Counted from the first letter of the stretch, positions 23,355-34,233 are shown. The stretch: 64,000 nt of DNA from Thamnaconus septentrionalis (GCA_009823395.1 CM020509.1:21489501-21553500); one strand, 5' to 3'. Program-made: numbers and translations. The notes: generated from the letters alone by a model not told the origin.

Positions 23355-26300
23355 GTTATTATTAGTAGTAGTATTATTATCATTAGTAGTAGTAGTAGTA
23401 GTAGTATACATTTGGGCATTTTCAATTACGTTCAACTGTGGGGTTTTTTAAATATAGGAGTATACCGCTATTTGTAATTTCTAAAGGTCTGATTTTCTGT
23501 CTTTTCTTCTGCTGTAACATAATTAGATGATTAATTTAGTACTCGTCCTTTACACACCCAATACAACGGCACATACTTGTGACTGCTGAGGTCATCAAAA
23601 TCACAACATAGCTTACGTAGCTTTGATGTTGACGGTGAACTCATCGTCCACATAGAAGAATTGTCTCCGAGGTGTAATTTTCACCTCAAAACTTGGCAAG
23701 CCTGAAAAGTCAAAGGGGATTTCTCTGATGGTTTGTCAACCAGAAGGTAATGGTTGTTCAAATAGTGGCAACTATTGAGTAAGTTACCGTATTCTTTGAC
23801 CTCGAACGCTGCGGAAAAGGTCTGCTGTGGGTTGTTGGAAAACTTTGCCACAATCTTCCACACACCAACACTGCACACAGCAACAGGGACACATACTTCA
23901 TAAATTCAATATAATAATAGTTTCATTAGAAAAAAAGTAGCAAATAAATAAAGAAAGGCAAGTTTATTTTAATAATTACTTAAATCTGATTTTTAAAAAA
24001 AAATGAAAATAGCTCACCTCACAAGTTCAGCAAGTTTATAGTGTCCAGACTTCAGCCCTGAATCCAGAGTAATTGTTTCATGAGGCAAAATGAGGCCGTC
24101 TGGCGTCTAAACATTAAAACATGCAGCAGATGAGATTGTGGCAGTTCATTCCAATTTTGCTAGTGGCAATTAAATGTTTACCACTCAGCTACCTCAATTT
24201 CGATTGTAACAGAAGTACCAGTGCCACCAATTTCCTCCATGGGCTTCATGCTGGGTGTCAAACCAAAAACCCTGTAAAGAACTGTGAAAAGACGGTGCTG
24301 ACAAAACCTTCACTGAAAGTTCCCAACAACTCACATTATTGAAGTTTTCCAGATCACGTTTTCTACATTGTCAATTGAGCAGATGAAGCGGAGACGGTTG
24401 CCAGACTCACCTGTGCTTTCGGGGGTGTAGAGGGTCTTGTCGGTCTGGATGAAGATGTAGCCAGCCTGAAAGGACACCATCACCACCTTCTCCACCACCA
24501 TGCCTGGGAATTGAGCCTGCAGGTACACGTACTGCCTGACACTTGGATCCCTGTTGAAGTCTTTCGGAGGAACCTGAATCCCATGAGCAGACAGACCAAG
24601 AAAAACTAAAACAAAACAAATAATTCTGGACCGGTATTCACAAAGTGTTTTAGTGAAACACTAAAACACAAAGGCAAAGTGTTTTGCCTCATGCAGATGT
24701 GAGTGAATGTTGGGTGGTGGTCGGAGGGGCTGTTTGGCGCGGATTGGCTGCCAAGCTTCCATCAGTCTGCCCCACGGCAGCTAACTCCACCAGTGTGAAT
24801 GTGGTGTGAATGAATAATGGGTTCAATGCAAAGCGCTTTGGGTCCTTGAAAAACGCTATATAAATCCAATCCATTATTATTATTATTATCATTTAGTAGT
24901 GGTGAACGCGTAGCTTTCACCACACACACACACACACTTAAAGGGGCCATTTAAAGGACTCAGGAGTCAATTAGAAAAGACTGCATGATGATATGGCTAA
25001 GCAGAGCTACATTCACCCCGATGATTGAGTACTGGGTGTCTTTGGTGAAACAGTCCATGATTTACCGTCACTGATCCCATCGCCTGGAAGTGATTGTTCC
25101 TGTTGAGGGTCACCGTTGCACTGGCAAACTCCTTGGTCGGGATCGGATGGCTCTTCACCCGGATGACGACTTGGATGTCTCCTCCTCCTGTGTAGTCCTG
25201 GAACTCCACAAAGATGTTCTCTGGGGTTCCAATACGCATGAGGTTTGGGGCCGACATCACCTCCCTGCAGAGATCCATAAGGTTCCCAAACCACACGCAA
25301 TGTCAAGGCCACAGTTTAACAATTTTTTTTTAATCTGTAAAGGGGGAAAAGATGTTTGTTGTAACATGAATATTTGTTTTTGTTTCATTCTCAGGACATT
25401 TATTTAAAAGGCCAGTGATTGTCACACGGAATTGGCTCACAAAACTAAACTTAAAAAAAAAATTAAAAAACCTTTGCTCAGGTGGAGGCTGTGAGCTCAA
25501 CTAACAATGAGTAATCTAGTGACTGTCTTGATCTGCATCCAGCACTGGATCAATGCAGCATTTCATCATATTACTGCCATTTGTTTGCTGTGTGTGAACT
25601 TTGAACAAGAAACTGGAGCAGCAACTTGTGATTCAGTCTAAAAACAACAGACTGGCACTGGGTCGAGCCATGAGCACAAAACATTCTGTCATGTAGAAAA
25701 TTGACAATGCGGTTAGTCGGAGGTGGATGTGTAGATTTTGTTGAATGTTTTTGAACACTTTTGACCAACAAACTTTTTAATTGCTCCATCATTCTCCCCT
25801 GATACATTGACTTACTCTGGACATTGTCCAGAACAGGGGTGTCAAACATATGGCCAGAGGGCCGGATCAGGCCCGCAAACTGTTTTTTTTTCCCGGCCCG
25901 TGAGATAATTTTACAAAGTATAAAAACTGCATATTTTCAATGAAAGAAACTGCTGTTCTAAATATGTCCACTTGGTGTCCCAACATCGTTTCTGCTTCGC
26001 AAGCAAACTAAATATTGGGGCTGAGCAAGTCGGCACAAGCACAGCCACTCACGTCTCCTATTGGCTACCCTCATTACCTCAGAACGTCTCCTACTGGCTA
26101 CCATCATTGCCCCAAAACGTCTCTGTCAAACAGACAAAGTTGATGCAGAGTGCTCAAAGGACACAAACGAAGTAAAACAAAAAAAACAATTGGAAGTTGA
26201 TGGGTTTTTTTTACGTTAATATTACCATAGCATGATTTCACCGGTTAGGGTTAGGGTTGGGAATAGATAATCCTCTATGTGGCCTGCGAACCAAAATGAG

Positions 26301-26412
26301 TTTGACACTCCTGGTCTAGAAGGAGCCGCTGGTGGTCTACTTACAGCTGAACTCCATCCGTGACAGAGGCGAAGGCCAGAGAGGCCAGCAGCCAAAGCAG
26401 AGTCCTCCTCAT
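14863..26412 (-). CDS. complement C3-like gene, 26 exons found, thioester domain and C-terminus missing
   Basis: The gene encodes a secreted complement C3/alpha-2-macroglobulin family protein. I could place 26 exons with GT-AG splice sites and matching phases (about 1,044 codons) and saw no stop or frameshift in them. They cover the signal peptide, the MG domains, a basic RRKR cleavage site, the anaphylatoxin (ANATO) domain, the later MG domains and part of CUB. It is C3 rather than C5 or C4: the FFIDLRLPY stretch and a C3a ending in LAR-S are C3-like. Exon lengths of 116, 127, 198 and 213 nt equal the human C3 values that I recall. Intact C3 goes on with CUB, the thioester domain, CUB, MG8 and C345C (about 1,650 residues in all). 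Here the thioester exons and everything after the start of MG8 are absent. It may be a degraded paralogue, a truncated variant or an assembly deletion. Confidence 0.88.
15360..17852 (-). CDS. C3-like exons 19-24: alpha-chain MG domains and first half of CUB
   Basis: Exons: 17735-17852 (FPESWLW), 17312-17394 (DSITTWQF), 16345-16484 ([10 protein letters not shown]...FFIDLRLPY), 15983-16195 (213 nt, ends MLRVV), 15542-15605 (PSGTQVKSV...LDPANKG) and 15360-15449 ([18 protein letters not shown]). The last two are the N-terminal half of the CUB domain, into which the thioester domain is normally inserted. The final exon ends in phase 1 at a GTGAGA donor. None of the following thioester exons (GCGEQ motif) is present on either strand nearby. 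Confidence 0.85.
18102..19016 (-). CDS. C3-like exons 16-18: end of beta chain, RRKR site, anaphylatoxin domain
   Basis: Exon 18884-19016 begins [20 protein letters not shown]. Exon 18523-18591 holds RRKR, the furin-type site that separates beta and alpha chains. Exon 18102-18299 (198 nt) encodes the ANATO domain with six cysteines in the pattern CC...C...C...CC, and ends in LAR with the following Ser completed by the next exon. Cleavage of C3 after this Arg by C3 convertases releases C3a, so the cleavage sequence is retained. Confidence 0.88.
19157..26412 (-). CDS. C3-like exons 1-15: signal peptide and beta-chain MG domains
   Basis: Exons on the minus strand: 26345-26412 (signal peptide [16 protein letters not shown]), 25066-25264, 24411-24573 ([20 protein letters not shown]), 24193-24281, 24018-24106, 23788-23870 (FEVKEY), 23617-23701, 22985-23114, 22752-22878, 22539-22654 ([10 protein letters not shown]), 22164-22328, 21947-22046, 21751-21839, 21490-21678 ([11 protein letters not shown]), 19157-19309 ([12 protein letters not shown]). 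Consecutive phases agree throughout. The donor of the last exon could lie 3 nt further on. The 2.2 kb intron between the last two exons holds two LINE fragments, and intron 1 holds a hAT MITE. Confidence 0.88.
20225..20870 (-). mobile_element. 3' end of an L2-like LINE, inverted, in C3-like intron
   Basis: The same sequence as 44300-45030 in opposite orientation. It contains TTTATTTGTACAGCGCTAAA and GCGTCTCAAAGCGCTTTATA next to an (AAT)n tail at 20225-20250, as expected for the 3' terminus of a LINE ending in (ATT)n. It is non-coding here. Confidence 0.75.
20858..21160 (+). mobile_element. Rex3/RTE-like LINE, C-terminal fragment
   Basis: The plus strand reads [20 protein letters not shown] followed by the VRMPPGRF block. 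I recognise this as the conserved C-terminal region of Rex3/RTE-type reverse transcriptase proteins in fish. It is only about 80 residues long and 5'-truncated. It adjoins the L2-like tail in the same intron. Confidence 0.65.
23278..23405. repeat. (ATT)n/(AGT)n microsatellite in C3-like intron 7
   Basis: About 125 bp of ATT trinucleotides with AGT interruptions, between exons 7 and 8 (numbered on the minus strand). Confidence 0.97.
24690..24895 (+). mobile_element. fish SINE/LINE 3' tail
   Basis: Contains AAAGCGCTTTGGGTCCTTGA and ACGCTATATAAATCCAATCC followed by an ATT tail. This is the common 3' terminus of fish non-LTR elements. It lies in the intron between C3-like exons 2 and 3. Confidence 0.65.
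25834..26313. mobile_element. hAT MITE with 8 bp target duplication
   Basis: Termini CAGGGGTGTCAAACAT and GAGTTTGACACTCCTG are inverted repeats. The flanking octamers GTCCAGAA (25826-25833) and GTCTAGAA (26314-26321) differ by one base, as expected for a hAT target site duplication. The subterminal GGCCCGCAAACTG/GGCCTGCGAACC blocks are typical of this family. Non-coding, in intron 1 of the C3-like gene. Confidence 0.88.
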
Positions 26413-26457
26413 CTTCCCGATCCTGGTCTGCTCTCAACGCCCCCAAGCACCACACTG

Positions 26458-26464
26458 CTTTTAT
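26458..26464 (-). promoter_or_regulatory. TATA-like box of the C3-like gene
   Basis: ATAAAAG on the minus strand lies 46 nt upstream of the signal-peptide ATG at 26412. This would place transcription start about 20 nt before the ATG. C3 promoters often have a TATA box. This is inferred from position only. Confidence 0.4.
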
Positions 26465-27388
26465 CCTCCCCCCTCCCTCCATCTGCACAAAATGTTCATG
26501 TCACACACGCCTACATGTTACCCACATCACAGGCGGTCAAAAAGTCAAGTAAGTCAATAAAAATAGTCAAATGAAACATCTCTGATAGTTTCTAGTAAAT
26601 CTTCAGGGTCCAGTACAAAGGTTAAGTGGCGTGCATGAGGCCTGTAAATGTGCTGTTAAACAGAAAAAATTAGGATTTTTCGAAAAAAAAAAAAATAAAA
26701 AAAAAAAAAATAAATAAAATAAAATATTTTTTTTCTTTTTTTTTATCTTAATGCCGGCCTTGCAATTTTTCAAGCAATGTCAAAGTCAGTCAAGTTTTCT
26801 GAAGTTGGAGGAAAGTTGTTAATTTCGTAAGAATTGGGCAGGCTGCCCATGCAGCACAAACACAACAATGCACGAAAATCAATATATGATGTATAAACAC
26901 ACGGACAGTTGCACACAATTTCCCAGCAGTGGTTGTGAAAGGGGGCTTGTTATCTAAGATAAACAGTCAGCAAGAACACACGGGTTTCGATAAACTGCAG
27001 GATAAACTGTGACAAAAAAATAATAATCTAGATATGTAATTTATGTTGTGACTGATGTGATTTGATTTGTTCTTTCTGCTTATCCCCGTTGTGTTTGTAC
27101 TGCATTGCATTTCTGGGTGGTCATGTGTGCAGGTGCTTTAGCCATTAGATGCCTGCAATGCTTGATAAGATGGCACATGGGCAGTCACACTGCAGAGACT
27201 GTTTGATTATTTCAGCTGCCGTATTTTATTTCTTTGTTGTTGTTGTTGTTGTGCAATATTGTGTCTTTAATTTCACAGCTTTGGTCTCACGCCGCATTAC
27301 TGTGGTTGGAAAATGTGAGGTTTATTATAATTCAGAGAGCCAGCCAATGCTCAAGACGAGAACTCAGAAGACAGCCAGGAGAAAGAGT
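26465..27388. other. intergenic, A/T-rich tract, no gene
   Basis: Contains a homopolymeric A then T tract at 26680-26745. No exon or repeat family was recognised. Confidence 0.5.
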
Positions 27389-27481
27389 GTGTGTGTGTGT
27401 GTGTTTGTGTGTGTGTGTTCGGGCCCGTGTTGGCAGGTGATGTTAATGCTGCTGACACACACACGCACACACACACACATA
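27389..27481. repeat. GT then CA dinucleotide runs
   Basis: (GT)n with one TT interruption at 27389-27418 and (CA)n at 27457-27478. The two runs are complementary and could pair. Confidence 0.93.
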
Positions 27482-27555
27482 TATGGCGAACAGCGGATGG
27501 TTGTCTTTCACTCTATCAGTGGGGACTTCAAGATGTGGTTATTGAACAAATACAA

Positions 27556-27712
27556 AAAGAGAAACAACGTGGCACAAACATCCAGCAGCCGTGGAAACAA
27601 ACATCAGGTGGACAACAGTCCACCTCAACAGTCACCAGGAGCACAAACAGGAAGTGGCATCCAGGCCCCGCCCACCCTGTTTGACTGACAGCCGGAGACA
27701 CTCGGCTGTAGC
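27556..27712 (+). repeat. isolated copy of the TRIM-flank repeat
   Basis: Matches 4732-4862 (AACGTGGCACAAACATCCAG, GAAGTGGC.TCCAGGCCCCGC, GCCGGAGACACT). It is not accompanied by any TRIM coding sequence. It also has an extra GTCCACCTCAACA insertion. Shared with 63790-63880 in inverted orientation. Confidence 0.75.
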
Positions 27713-28125
27713 TAATCCCAGCCAGACAATGGTGAAGCTTACTGATGTTTTACAGGCTTTTATTTATGCTCAATTCTTCCTTTAACACCATAAGAGCTAA
27801 AGGACTAACAAATAAAATAAAATGAGCTCTTACAAAATAAATATAAACACATAAACCATTGTCGTGGAGCCGGTATTAGCATAGCTTTTAGCATGTGACC
27901 GAGTAAGCAATTTTTCCACATTAAAACTGACCAAATTACATAAAGTTGAACATCAAACATGTTATTTCAACAATACCTTGTTCCCAATTCCAGCTGGGTG
28001 CTTAATGACGTGGAAACCTTTCGGAGCTAAACTATTGCAACCGATCGCCGTTCGCCATCTTGTCAGAGCGATGCAAAGCTTAAAACATTCGAACAAACAA
28101 ATTGCTAGTTACTTCCGGTACCAAT
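27713..28125. other. no feature seen
   Basis: AT-rich sequence between the repeat fragment and the 5' LTR. Nothing recognisable. Confidence 0.45.
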
Positions 28126-28540
28126 TGTGACGGCCACCCATTGCCGAGCCTGCTTTGTGTTTTCCCCTGTGTGTGTGTGTGTGTGTGTCCCAGCAGGTAT
28201 CGCAGTGGGCGGGGTTTACTGTGATTGGGGAGCACCTGGCCAGTCTCCCCAAGACCTATAAAGCTGGCAGTCAGCACCCAGCCGCTCTCTCTCCAGCATC
28301 CGACAGATCTGCTCCTCCATACATTTTCATTAATCTTTTATTTTGAGGCTTAGGCCTATCTAATTTCATTTCACACTCTTCAACACTTGCATGCATCACA
28401 CTAACATTTGCAAACAACAGCAGACACACTGACAAAGCCATAATACACATCCCCTTTAGTTTTTGTGATTTATTTGAATAAATCAATATTCTTTTGCGTG
28501 TTCCCTTTTGTCATGGCTTTTTAAGAGCCGAGTCGTGACA
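28126..28540 (+). repeat. 5' LTR of the Gmr1-like element
   Basis: Begins TGTGACGGCC and ends GTCGTGACA. It contains a GT run, a GC box (GGGCGGGG), an inverted CCAAT (ATTGG), a TATAAA box at 28257-28262 and AATAAA at 28477-28482. It is therefore a complete promoter/polyadenylation unit. Relative to the 3' LTR it lacks a short CATTGACCCACC block and has a shorter GT run. Confidence 0.9.
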
Positions 28541-29115
28541 TATGGGGGTTCGTCCATTTGCGAAGCATGCATACGTGTCATTCATAGTAACGCTGTGAAT
28601 GGGCTTCGGGCCGATGACGTCAGCGTGCTCGTACAACGTGACAACGATTGAGTGGGAAAATTTGAATGTTTTTCTCTTGGGATGCGCGGTGGATGGTCTG
28701 TTACAATGTTTGAAGGTAAGATGAGTGTCGGTCGGTGTCCACTGTTTTAATGTGCCAGACGCACAATTCCCCGATAGGTTGTAGCAGCGTTGCTCCTTTG
28801 GGCTTCGCTGGGTTTGGTTTTTTTTACTAGTGTTGGGGTGAAAGCGGTCAGAGCTTTGCTCGGGAGCATGGCCGTGGTTATGGTGCTGTAGCCACGACAA
28901 TCGGTGGCTTCATCATACCAGCGGTATCCAGTGCGTAACTACCCGCCGCAACTAGCCTCATGAAGACTAGGGGGGAGTCAGTGCAGTGTAGTTTTGGTTA
29001 GGCAGCTTAGTCAGAGGGGATTGTGTGTTCTGTTTGGAGGCAAGACTGACCTCGTGTTCACCTGACTGTCACTTATTTTTTGCTTTGACGTTGTGAGGAC
29101 TGTTATATTGTATGC

Positions 29116-31591
29116 CATGGCTGGAATTGCCGAATTTCTGAAATCACCTTCAGAAAAAATATTGGAAAACAGTTATTGAAAATTGCGGAGCATTTCAACA
29201 TTGACATTGGTGATAAACGTTTAAAAGATACGGTGAAAAGTGTGTTAAAAGCCAAAAATTGCCTTGGAACAGCACCGACTGGAGTTGATTAAAGACGGAA
29301 CGCTCACATCGGACAGTTCCGTTGGGCTTGAGGTTTCATCGTCAGTTCCGAGTCGTGATAAGAGTTTTGATGTTTTAGGTAATTTGCGATTGTTGCCTAA
29401 ATTCAGTGAGCGCGATCCGGAGTCTTTTTTCTCTTTATTTGAGCGTGTGGCTGATGCGAGGAAATGGCCGGAGAGCGCGCGTACGCTAATGTTACAGTGC
29501 GCCTTGACTGGCAGGGCGCAAGAAGCGTACTCGGCGCTGTCCTTTGTTGAGAGCCAAAGATATGAGTCGGTTAGGTCCGCGGTTTTTAAAGTTTACGAGT
29601 TGGTCCCTGAGGCGTACAGACAGCGTTTTGGAACATGGAAAAAAGCCGACTGTCAGACTCATTTGGAGTTTGCTAGGGACCTGATCTCACACTTTACGCG
29701 CTGGTGCAGCTCATTAAATGTACATAGTTTTAATGACTTGTCAGATTTAATTGTGTTGGAGCAGTTCAAGAATGCTATACCCCAAAGTATCGCAACCTAT
29801 ATAGCTGAACAGCAAGTAAAAACGGCTATGGAAGCAGCTGCTCTGGCAGACGATTACGTCTTGACGCATCGACGCCGATTTGGAGATGGTGGGGTTCGGA
29901 GTGCTGTGCGCGAAGATGGTATAATGTCTACCAACATGTATGCTATGCCTAATTTTAAAACGGGAGGAAAAGCTAATGGTAACAAACCTGAGAAAATCTG
30001 TCATTTTTGCCACAAACGAGGACATTGGAAAGTAGACTGCTACGTGCTGAAAGCAAAGTCAAAGCACCCTGCAGCGCAGGGGAAAGGCGCCTGTGTAGCA
30101 GTACCAATGCCAACCGTGTCCGAGTTTGAGGGCAGGAGTGGAAAGGCTCAGGGGGATGTGTTTCCTAATAGGTTGGAATCTTTCTTACCTTTCGTTTCAG
30201 ATGGCTTTGTGTCTCTTGTGGGGAGTGAGGAGAAAGTTCCTGTTAAAATCCTGCGAGATACAGCAGCTTTTGATTCTTTCATACAGGCTTCAGTTTTGCC
30301 ATTCTCTGATGACAGTGACACGGGGTCTTGTATTCCAGTTTTGGGCGTGGGACTAAAACTTTTAAAAGTTCCTCTGCATAACATTATGTTGTACTCCGAT
30401 CTCATCCAGGGTCCAGTGGCAGTGGGTGTGCGGCCAGCACTTCCCATTGAGGGCATCACCTTCATCCTCGGGAATGGTGCGGCAGGGAGTCGAGTTTGGG
30501 CAGATGGTTCGCCGCCGCTTCCAGTCGTTTCCTCTGTTCCTTTAGTTCGAACACAGCCAGACGACCAAGAGGTTACTTTCCCAGAAGTGTTCACTGCTTG
30601 TGCGGTAACTCGCGCCATGACGCGTGAGGGAGTGGGGAACTCTGATGAGAGAATGTTGAAGCCAGAGTCGTGTTTGTTTTCTTTTTCAGACGTGCCATTT
30701 TCAGTGTCCCGTGAGGAGCTATCAGCGGAGCAACGGGCTGATCCCTCTTTGTTGCCTCTTTTGGAACAGGTGCTTGAAGTGGATGAGTTGACGGACATAT
30801 CCAGGGGTTGTCTTATTCAGGATAAGGTCCTCCTGAGAAAATGGATTCCGCACGGCGACCATTTTGTGGGTGACCCAGTTTTTCAGGTCGTGGTCCCAAC
30901 AAAATTTCGGGATCCGGTGTTGAGGTTGGCACATGATAAGGCTGGTCACTGGGGGGTGACAAAAACATATGAGTGTGTTTTACGGCATTTCTTTTGGCCA
31001 CGGCTAAAAAAGGATGTTGCCTCGTATGTCAAATCTTGTGACACCTGTCAGTTTGCAGGAAAGCCAAATCAAAGCATAACACCTGCTGAGCTGTTTCCGA
31101 TTCCAGCAATGGAACAGCCATTTCAACATCTAATCATAGATTGTGTGGGTCCGTTGCCACCATCGAGGTCCGGTGCAATATATCTGTTGACCGTAATGTG
31201 CCAAGTTACTGGTTATCCTGCTGCTTACCCGTTAAGAACAATCACGACCAGATCGGTTGTGCGCGCGCTTAGCTGGTTTATTTCGGTCTTTGGGATACCG
31301 AAAATTATACAATCAGATCAAGGCGCTAGCTTCTCTTCTCATATGTTTGAACATGTGTTAAAACAGCTCCATGTCAAACACAATAAATCCTCTGCGTACC
31401 ATGCACAGAGCCAGGGTGCTCTAGAGCGGTTCCATCAGACGCTGAAGTCCCTGTTGCGCGCGTACTGCGTGGAAATGCAGAGAGATTGGGAGGAGGGGTT
31501 GCCCTGGTTGTTACTGGCAGCCCGGGAGGTAACGCAGGAGAGTACCGGTTTTTGGGCATACGGTGTGTGGACTGTTGACTCTGCTGCATGA
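29116..31591 (+). pseudogene. Gmr1-like gag-protease-integrase
   Basis: The likely gag start is the ATG at 29116. Two frameshifts before 29264 separate it from the long frame that ends at 31591. In that frame there is a CCHC knuckle (CHFCHKRGHWKVDC, about 29998-30040) and an aspartic protease region in which the usual DTGA/DSGA reads DTAA (30257-30268). The integrase has an H-H-C-C zinc site (CDTC near 31040) and a DDE core: Asp in LIIDCVG, Asp in QSDQGASF, Glu in GALERFHQ. The frame then breaks near 31550, where about 20 nt seem to be deleted between two T runs. Confidence 0.85.
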
Positions 31592-31593
31592 TC

Positions 31594-33511
31594 AGTGGAA
31601 AAAAATGGAGGCTCCGAAAAACCTGATCGACTTGGTGAATGGTTTTCGGCACAGGCTGTACGTGGCTGGCTTGATGGCGAGGGAAAAACTAGCATCCTCA
31701 CAGCGAAAAATGAAGAGCATCTTCGACAGACATGCTGAACGGAGAGTTTTTACTGTGGGGGACCGGGTGCTAGCGTTGTTGCCTCTCGTAACATCCCCTT
31801 TTCAAGCAAAATTTTCGGGACCATATGAGGTGATCAAACGGGTGTCCGAGCTGAATTACTTGATTTCCACTCCAGACCGCAGGAAGAAGACTCAGCTCTG
31901 TCATGTCAACCTGTTGAAACCTTATTTTGGTCGTGTCACGTCTGAACCAGCTACTGTTGAGCGGTCCGCTACGGAAGGGGGGCGCCCGGTGTGTACCGTG
32001 GGTAGAGCGTCAACCGTTCACACTCCTGAGTCTGTGACAGCTGAGGTGGAGGATGGGTTGCCAGATTTGGATCTATGTGTGCTTCATGGTCGACTGAAGA
32101 ACTCTGAGTCCTTACGTAATTTGGAGGTTCTTCTTGGCCATTTATCTGAGTCGGAGCAGTTGGAATTGAAGGAACTAATTTTATCTTTCAGATGTTTGTT
32201 TAGCGACGACCCCACGCAAACAAATGTAATTGTCCATGACATTGACGTAGGTGACGCTCAGCCTGTCAGGCAGCGTTTTTACCGCGTTAATCCGGAAAAG
32301 CGCAAGCACCTAGATGCCGAGATTAACTATATGCTTGAAAACGGCATCGCTGAACCATCTACTTCCAGTTGGGCTTCACCGTGTCTGATGGTGCCAAAAT
32401 CTGATAACACCCCGAGATTTTGCACAGACTATCGTAAGGTTAATGCCCTGACCAAGCCTGACCTTTTCCCACTTCCACGAATGGAAGATTGCATTGATCA
32501 GGTGGGGACTGCAAAGTATGTTAGCAAGTTTGATTTGCTAAAGGGTTATTGGCAGGTCCCCTTAACTGATCGGGCTCGAGAAATTGCCTCCTTCATAACC
32601 CCTACTGGTCTTTTCTCCTATAGGGTGATGCCTTTTGGGTTGAGAAACGCACCAGCTACATTCCAGAGACTAATGACAACAGTCTTGGGAAACTTGGACG
32701 GATGCACAGTGTACCTTGACGATGTCGTGGTGTTTTCTGACACATGGCCTCAGCATCATGAGCGCATCCGGGCTCTGTTCCGACGCTTGGCTGAGGCACA
32801 ACTCACTGTCAACCTGGCAAAGTGTGAGTTTGCCAGGGCGACAGTGAGGTACTTAGGCCGGGTATGGTGCGACCAGTGGCAGAAAAGGTTCAAGCTGTTG
32901 CAAGTTATGCCATACCCACAACTAAAAAGGAATTATTGCGTTTTCTCGGCCTCGTAGGCTATTACAGGAGTTTCTGCCGAAACTTTTCTGAGGTGGTAGC
33001 ACCCCTCACAGACTTGCTGAAAGCCAAAGCAGTCTATGAGTGGACTCCTATTTGTCAACATGCCTTTGAAAGTGTGAAGAAAATGTTGTGCAGTGCTCCT
33101 GTTTTATCTGCTCCCAGTTTTGATCGCCCATTTTCACTGCAGGTGGACGCCAGTCATGTTGGGGCAGGAGCTGTTCTCCTGCAGAAGGACGAATTCAGTG
33201 TGGAAAAGCCTGTGAGCTTCTTCTCGAAAAAGTTTAATAGTTATCAGCTGAATTATTCCACCATCGAGAAGGAAGCCCTGGCTCTAGTGTGGGCCTTAAA
33301 ACATTTTGATGTCTATGTGGGTTCCGGTGTCGTACCTGTAGTGGTCTACACCGATCACAACCCTCAAACTTTCCTCAACTCTCTGCAGTGTCCCAACCAG
33401 CGATTGATCCGGTGGTCATTGCTGCTGCAATCTTACTGGCTGGACATCCGGCACATTAAGGGCACAGACAACGTGGTAGCAGATGCATTGTCACGAGCCC
33501 CTTACCAGTAA
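31594..33511 (+). pseudogene. Gmr1-like integrase C-terminus, reverse transcriptase and RNase H
   Basis: Opens with the integrase tail (KFSGPYEVIKRV, a GPY/F-type module). It then gives RT with ASPCLMVPK, FCTDYRKVN, VMPFGLRNAPATFQ and the YLDDVVVF catalytic box near 32713. A frameshift at about 32865 separates RT from RNase H. RNase H has the first Asp in QVDASHVGAGAV, Glu in IEKEALALVWAL, Asp in VYTDHNP, and DNVVADALSR at the end. The reading frame stops at 33511, 225 bp before the 3' LTR. Confidence 0.87.
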
Positions 33512-33735
33512 CATTGATGTTTTCTTTGTACGCTATGCTTTGCCCGTCTTAATTTGCTTCCTTGGTACCAGGTTGCAGAGGGGGAGGGCGTAGTGGGCTA
33601 ATAGTGAGCATCAAGGGAACACCTATTTCTGGTAAGCGTAGAAAAAAAAATTGTTAACGTTTATCAAGAGATAAAAAAGTAATGGTTATTATTTCTTTTG
33701 AGGTCCGGGGTGGACCCCGTTTTTATGGAGGGGGG

Positions 33736-33775
33736 TGTGACGGCCACCCATTGCCGAGCCTGCTTTGTGTTTTCC

Positions 33776-33809
<34 letters not shown>

Positions 33810-34172
33810 AGCAGGTATCGCAGTGGGCGGGGTTTACTGTGATTGGGGTAGCACCTGGCCAGTCTCCCCAAGACCTATAAAGCTGGCAGTCAGCACCCAG
33901 CCGCTCTCTCTCCAGCATCCGACAGATCTGCTCCTCCATACATTTTCGTTAATCTTTTATTTTGAGGCTTAGGCCTATCTAATTTCATTTCACACTCTTC
34001 AACACTTGCATGCATCACACTAACATTTGCAAACAACAGCAGACACACTGACAAAGCCATAATACACATCCCCTTTAGTTTTTGTGATTTATTTGAATAA
34101 ATCAATATTCTTTTGCATTGACCCACCGCGTGTTCCCTTTTGTCATGGCTTTTTAAGAGCCGAGTCGTGACA
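33736..34172 (+). repeat. 3' LTR of the Gmr1-like element
   Basis: 437 bp, nearly identical to the 5' LTR apart from GT-run length, one 12 bp indel and a few single-base differences. It directly follows the polypurine tract. Confidence 0.9.
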
Positions 34173-34233
34173 TATGGGGGTTCGTCCATTTGCGAAGCAT
34201 GCATACGTGTCATTCATAGTAACGCTGTGAATG
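34173..34233 (+). repeat. extra copy of the element leader after the 3' LTR
   Basis: These 61 bp repeat 28541-28601, the untranslated leader including the primer-binding-site-like motif, directly behind the 3' LTR. They suggest that the 3' side once continued into another element copy. Confidence 0.8.

Larger units (their letters stand above)
28126..34172 (+). mobile_element. Gmr1-like Ty3/gypsy LTR retrotransposon (integrase before reverse transcriptase)
   Basis: Two LTRs (28126-28540 and 33736-34172) flank gag, protease, integrase, reverse transcriptase and RNase H in that order. Ty3/gypsy elements normally have integrase last. The order found here is that of the Gmr1 group described from Atlantic cod and other deuterostomes. 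A primer-binding-site-like TGGGGGTTCGTCC follows the 5' LTR at 28543-28555, and a polypurine tract ATGGAGGGGGG precedes the 3' LTR. Frameshifts occur near 29165, 29260, 31550 and 32865, so this copy is not autonomous. No target duplication was found. Confidence 0.9.

Noticed and set aside
14863..26412. Assignment to C5 or C4 instead of C3
   Set aside because: The RRKR site, the FFIDLRLPY block and the LAR-S end of the anaphylatoxin match C3. C5 also keeps a thioester-like domain, so its absence does not point to C5.
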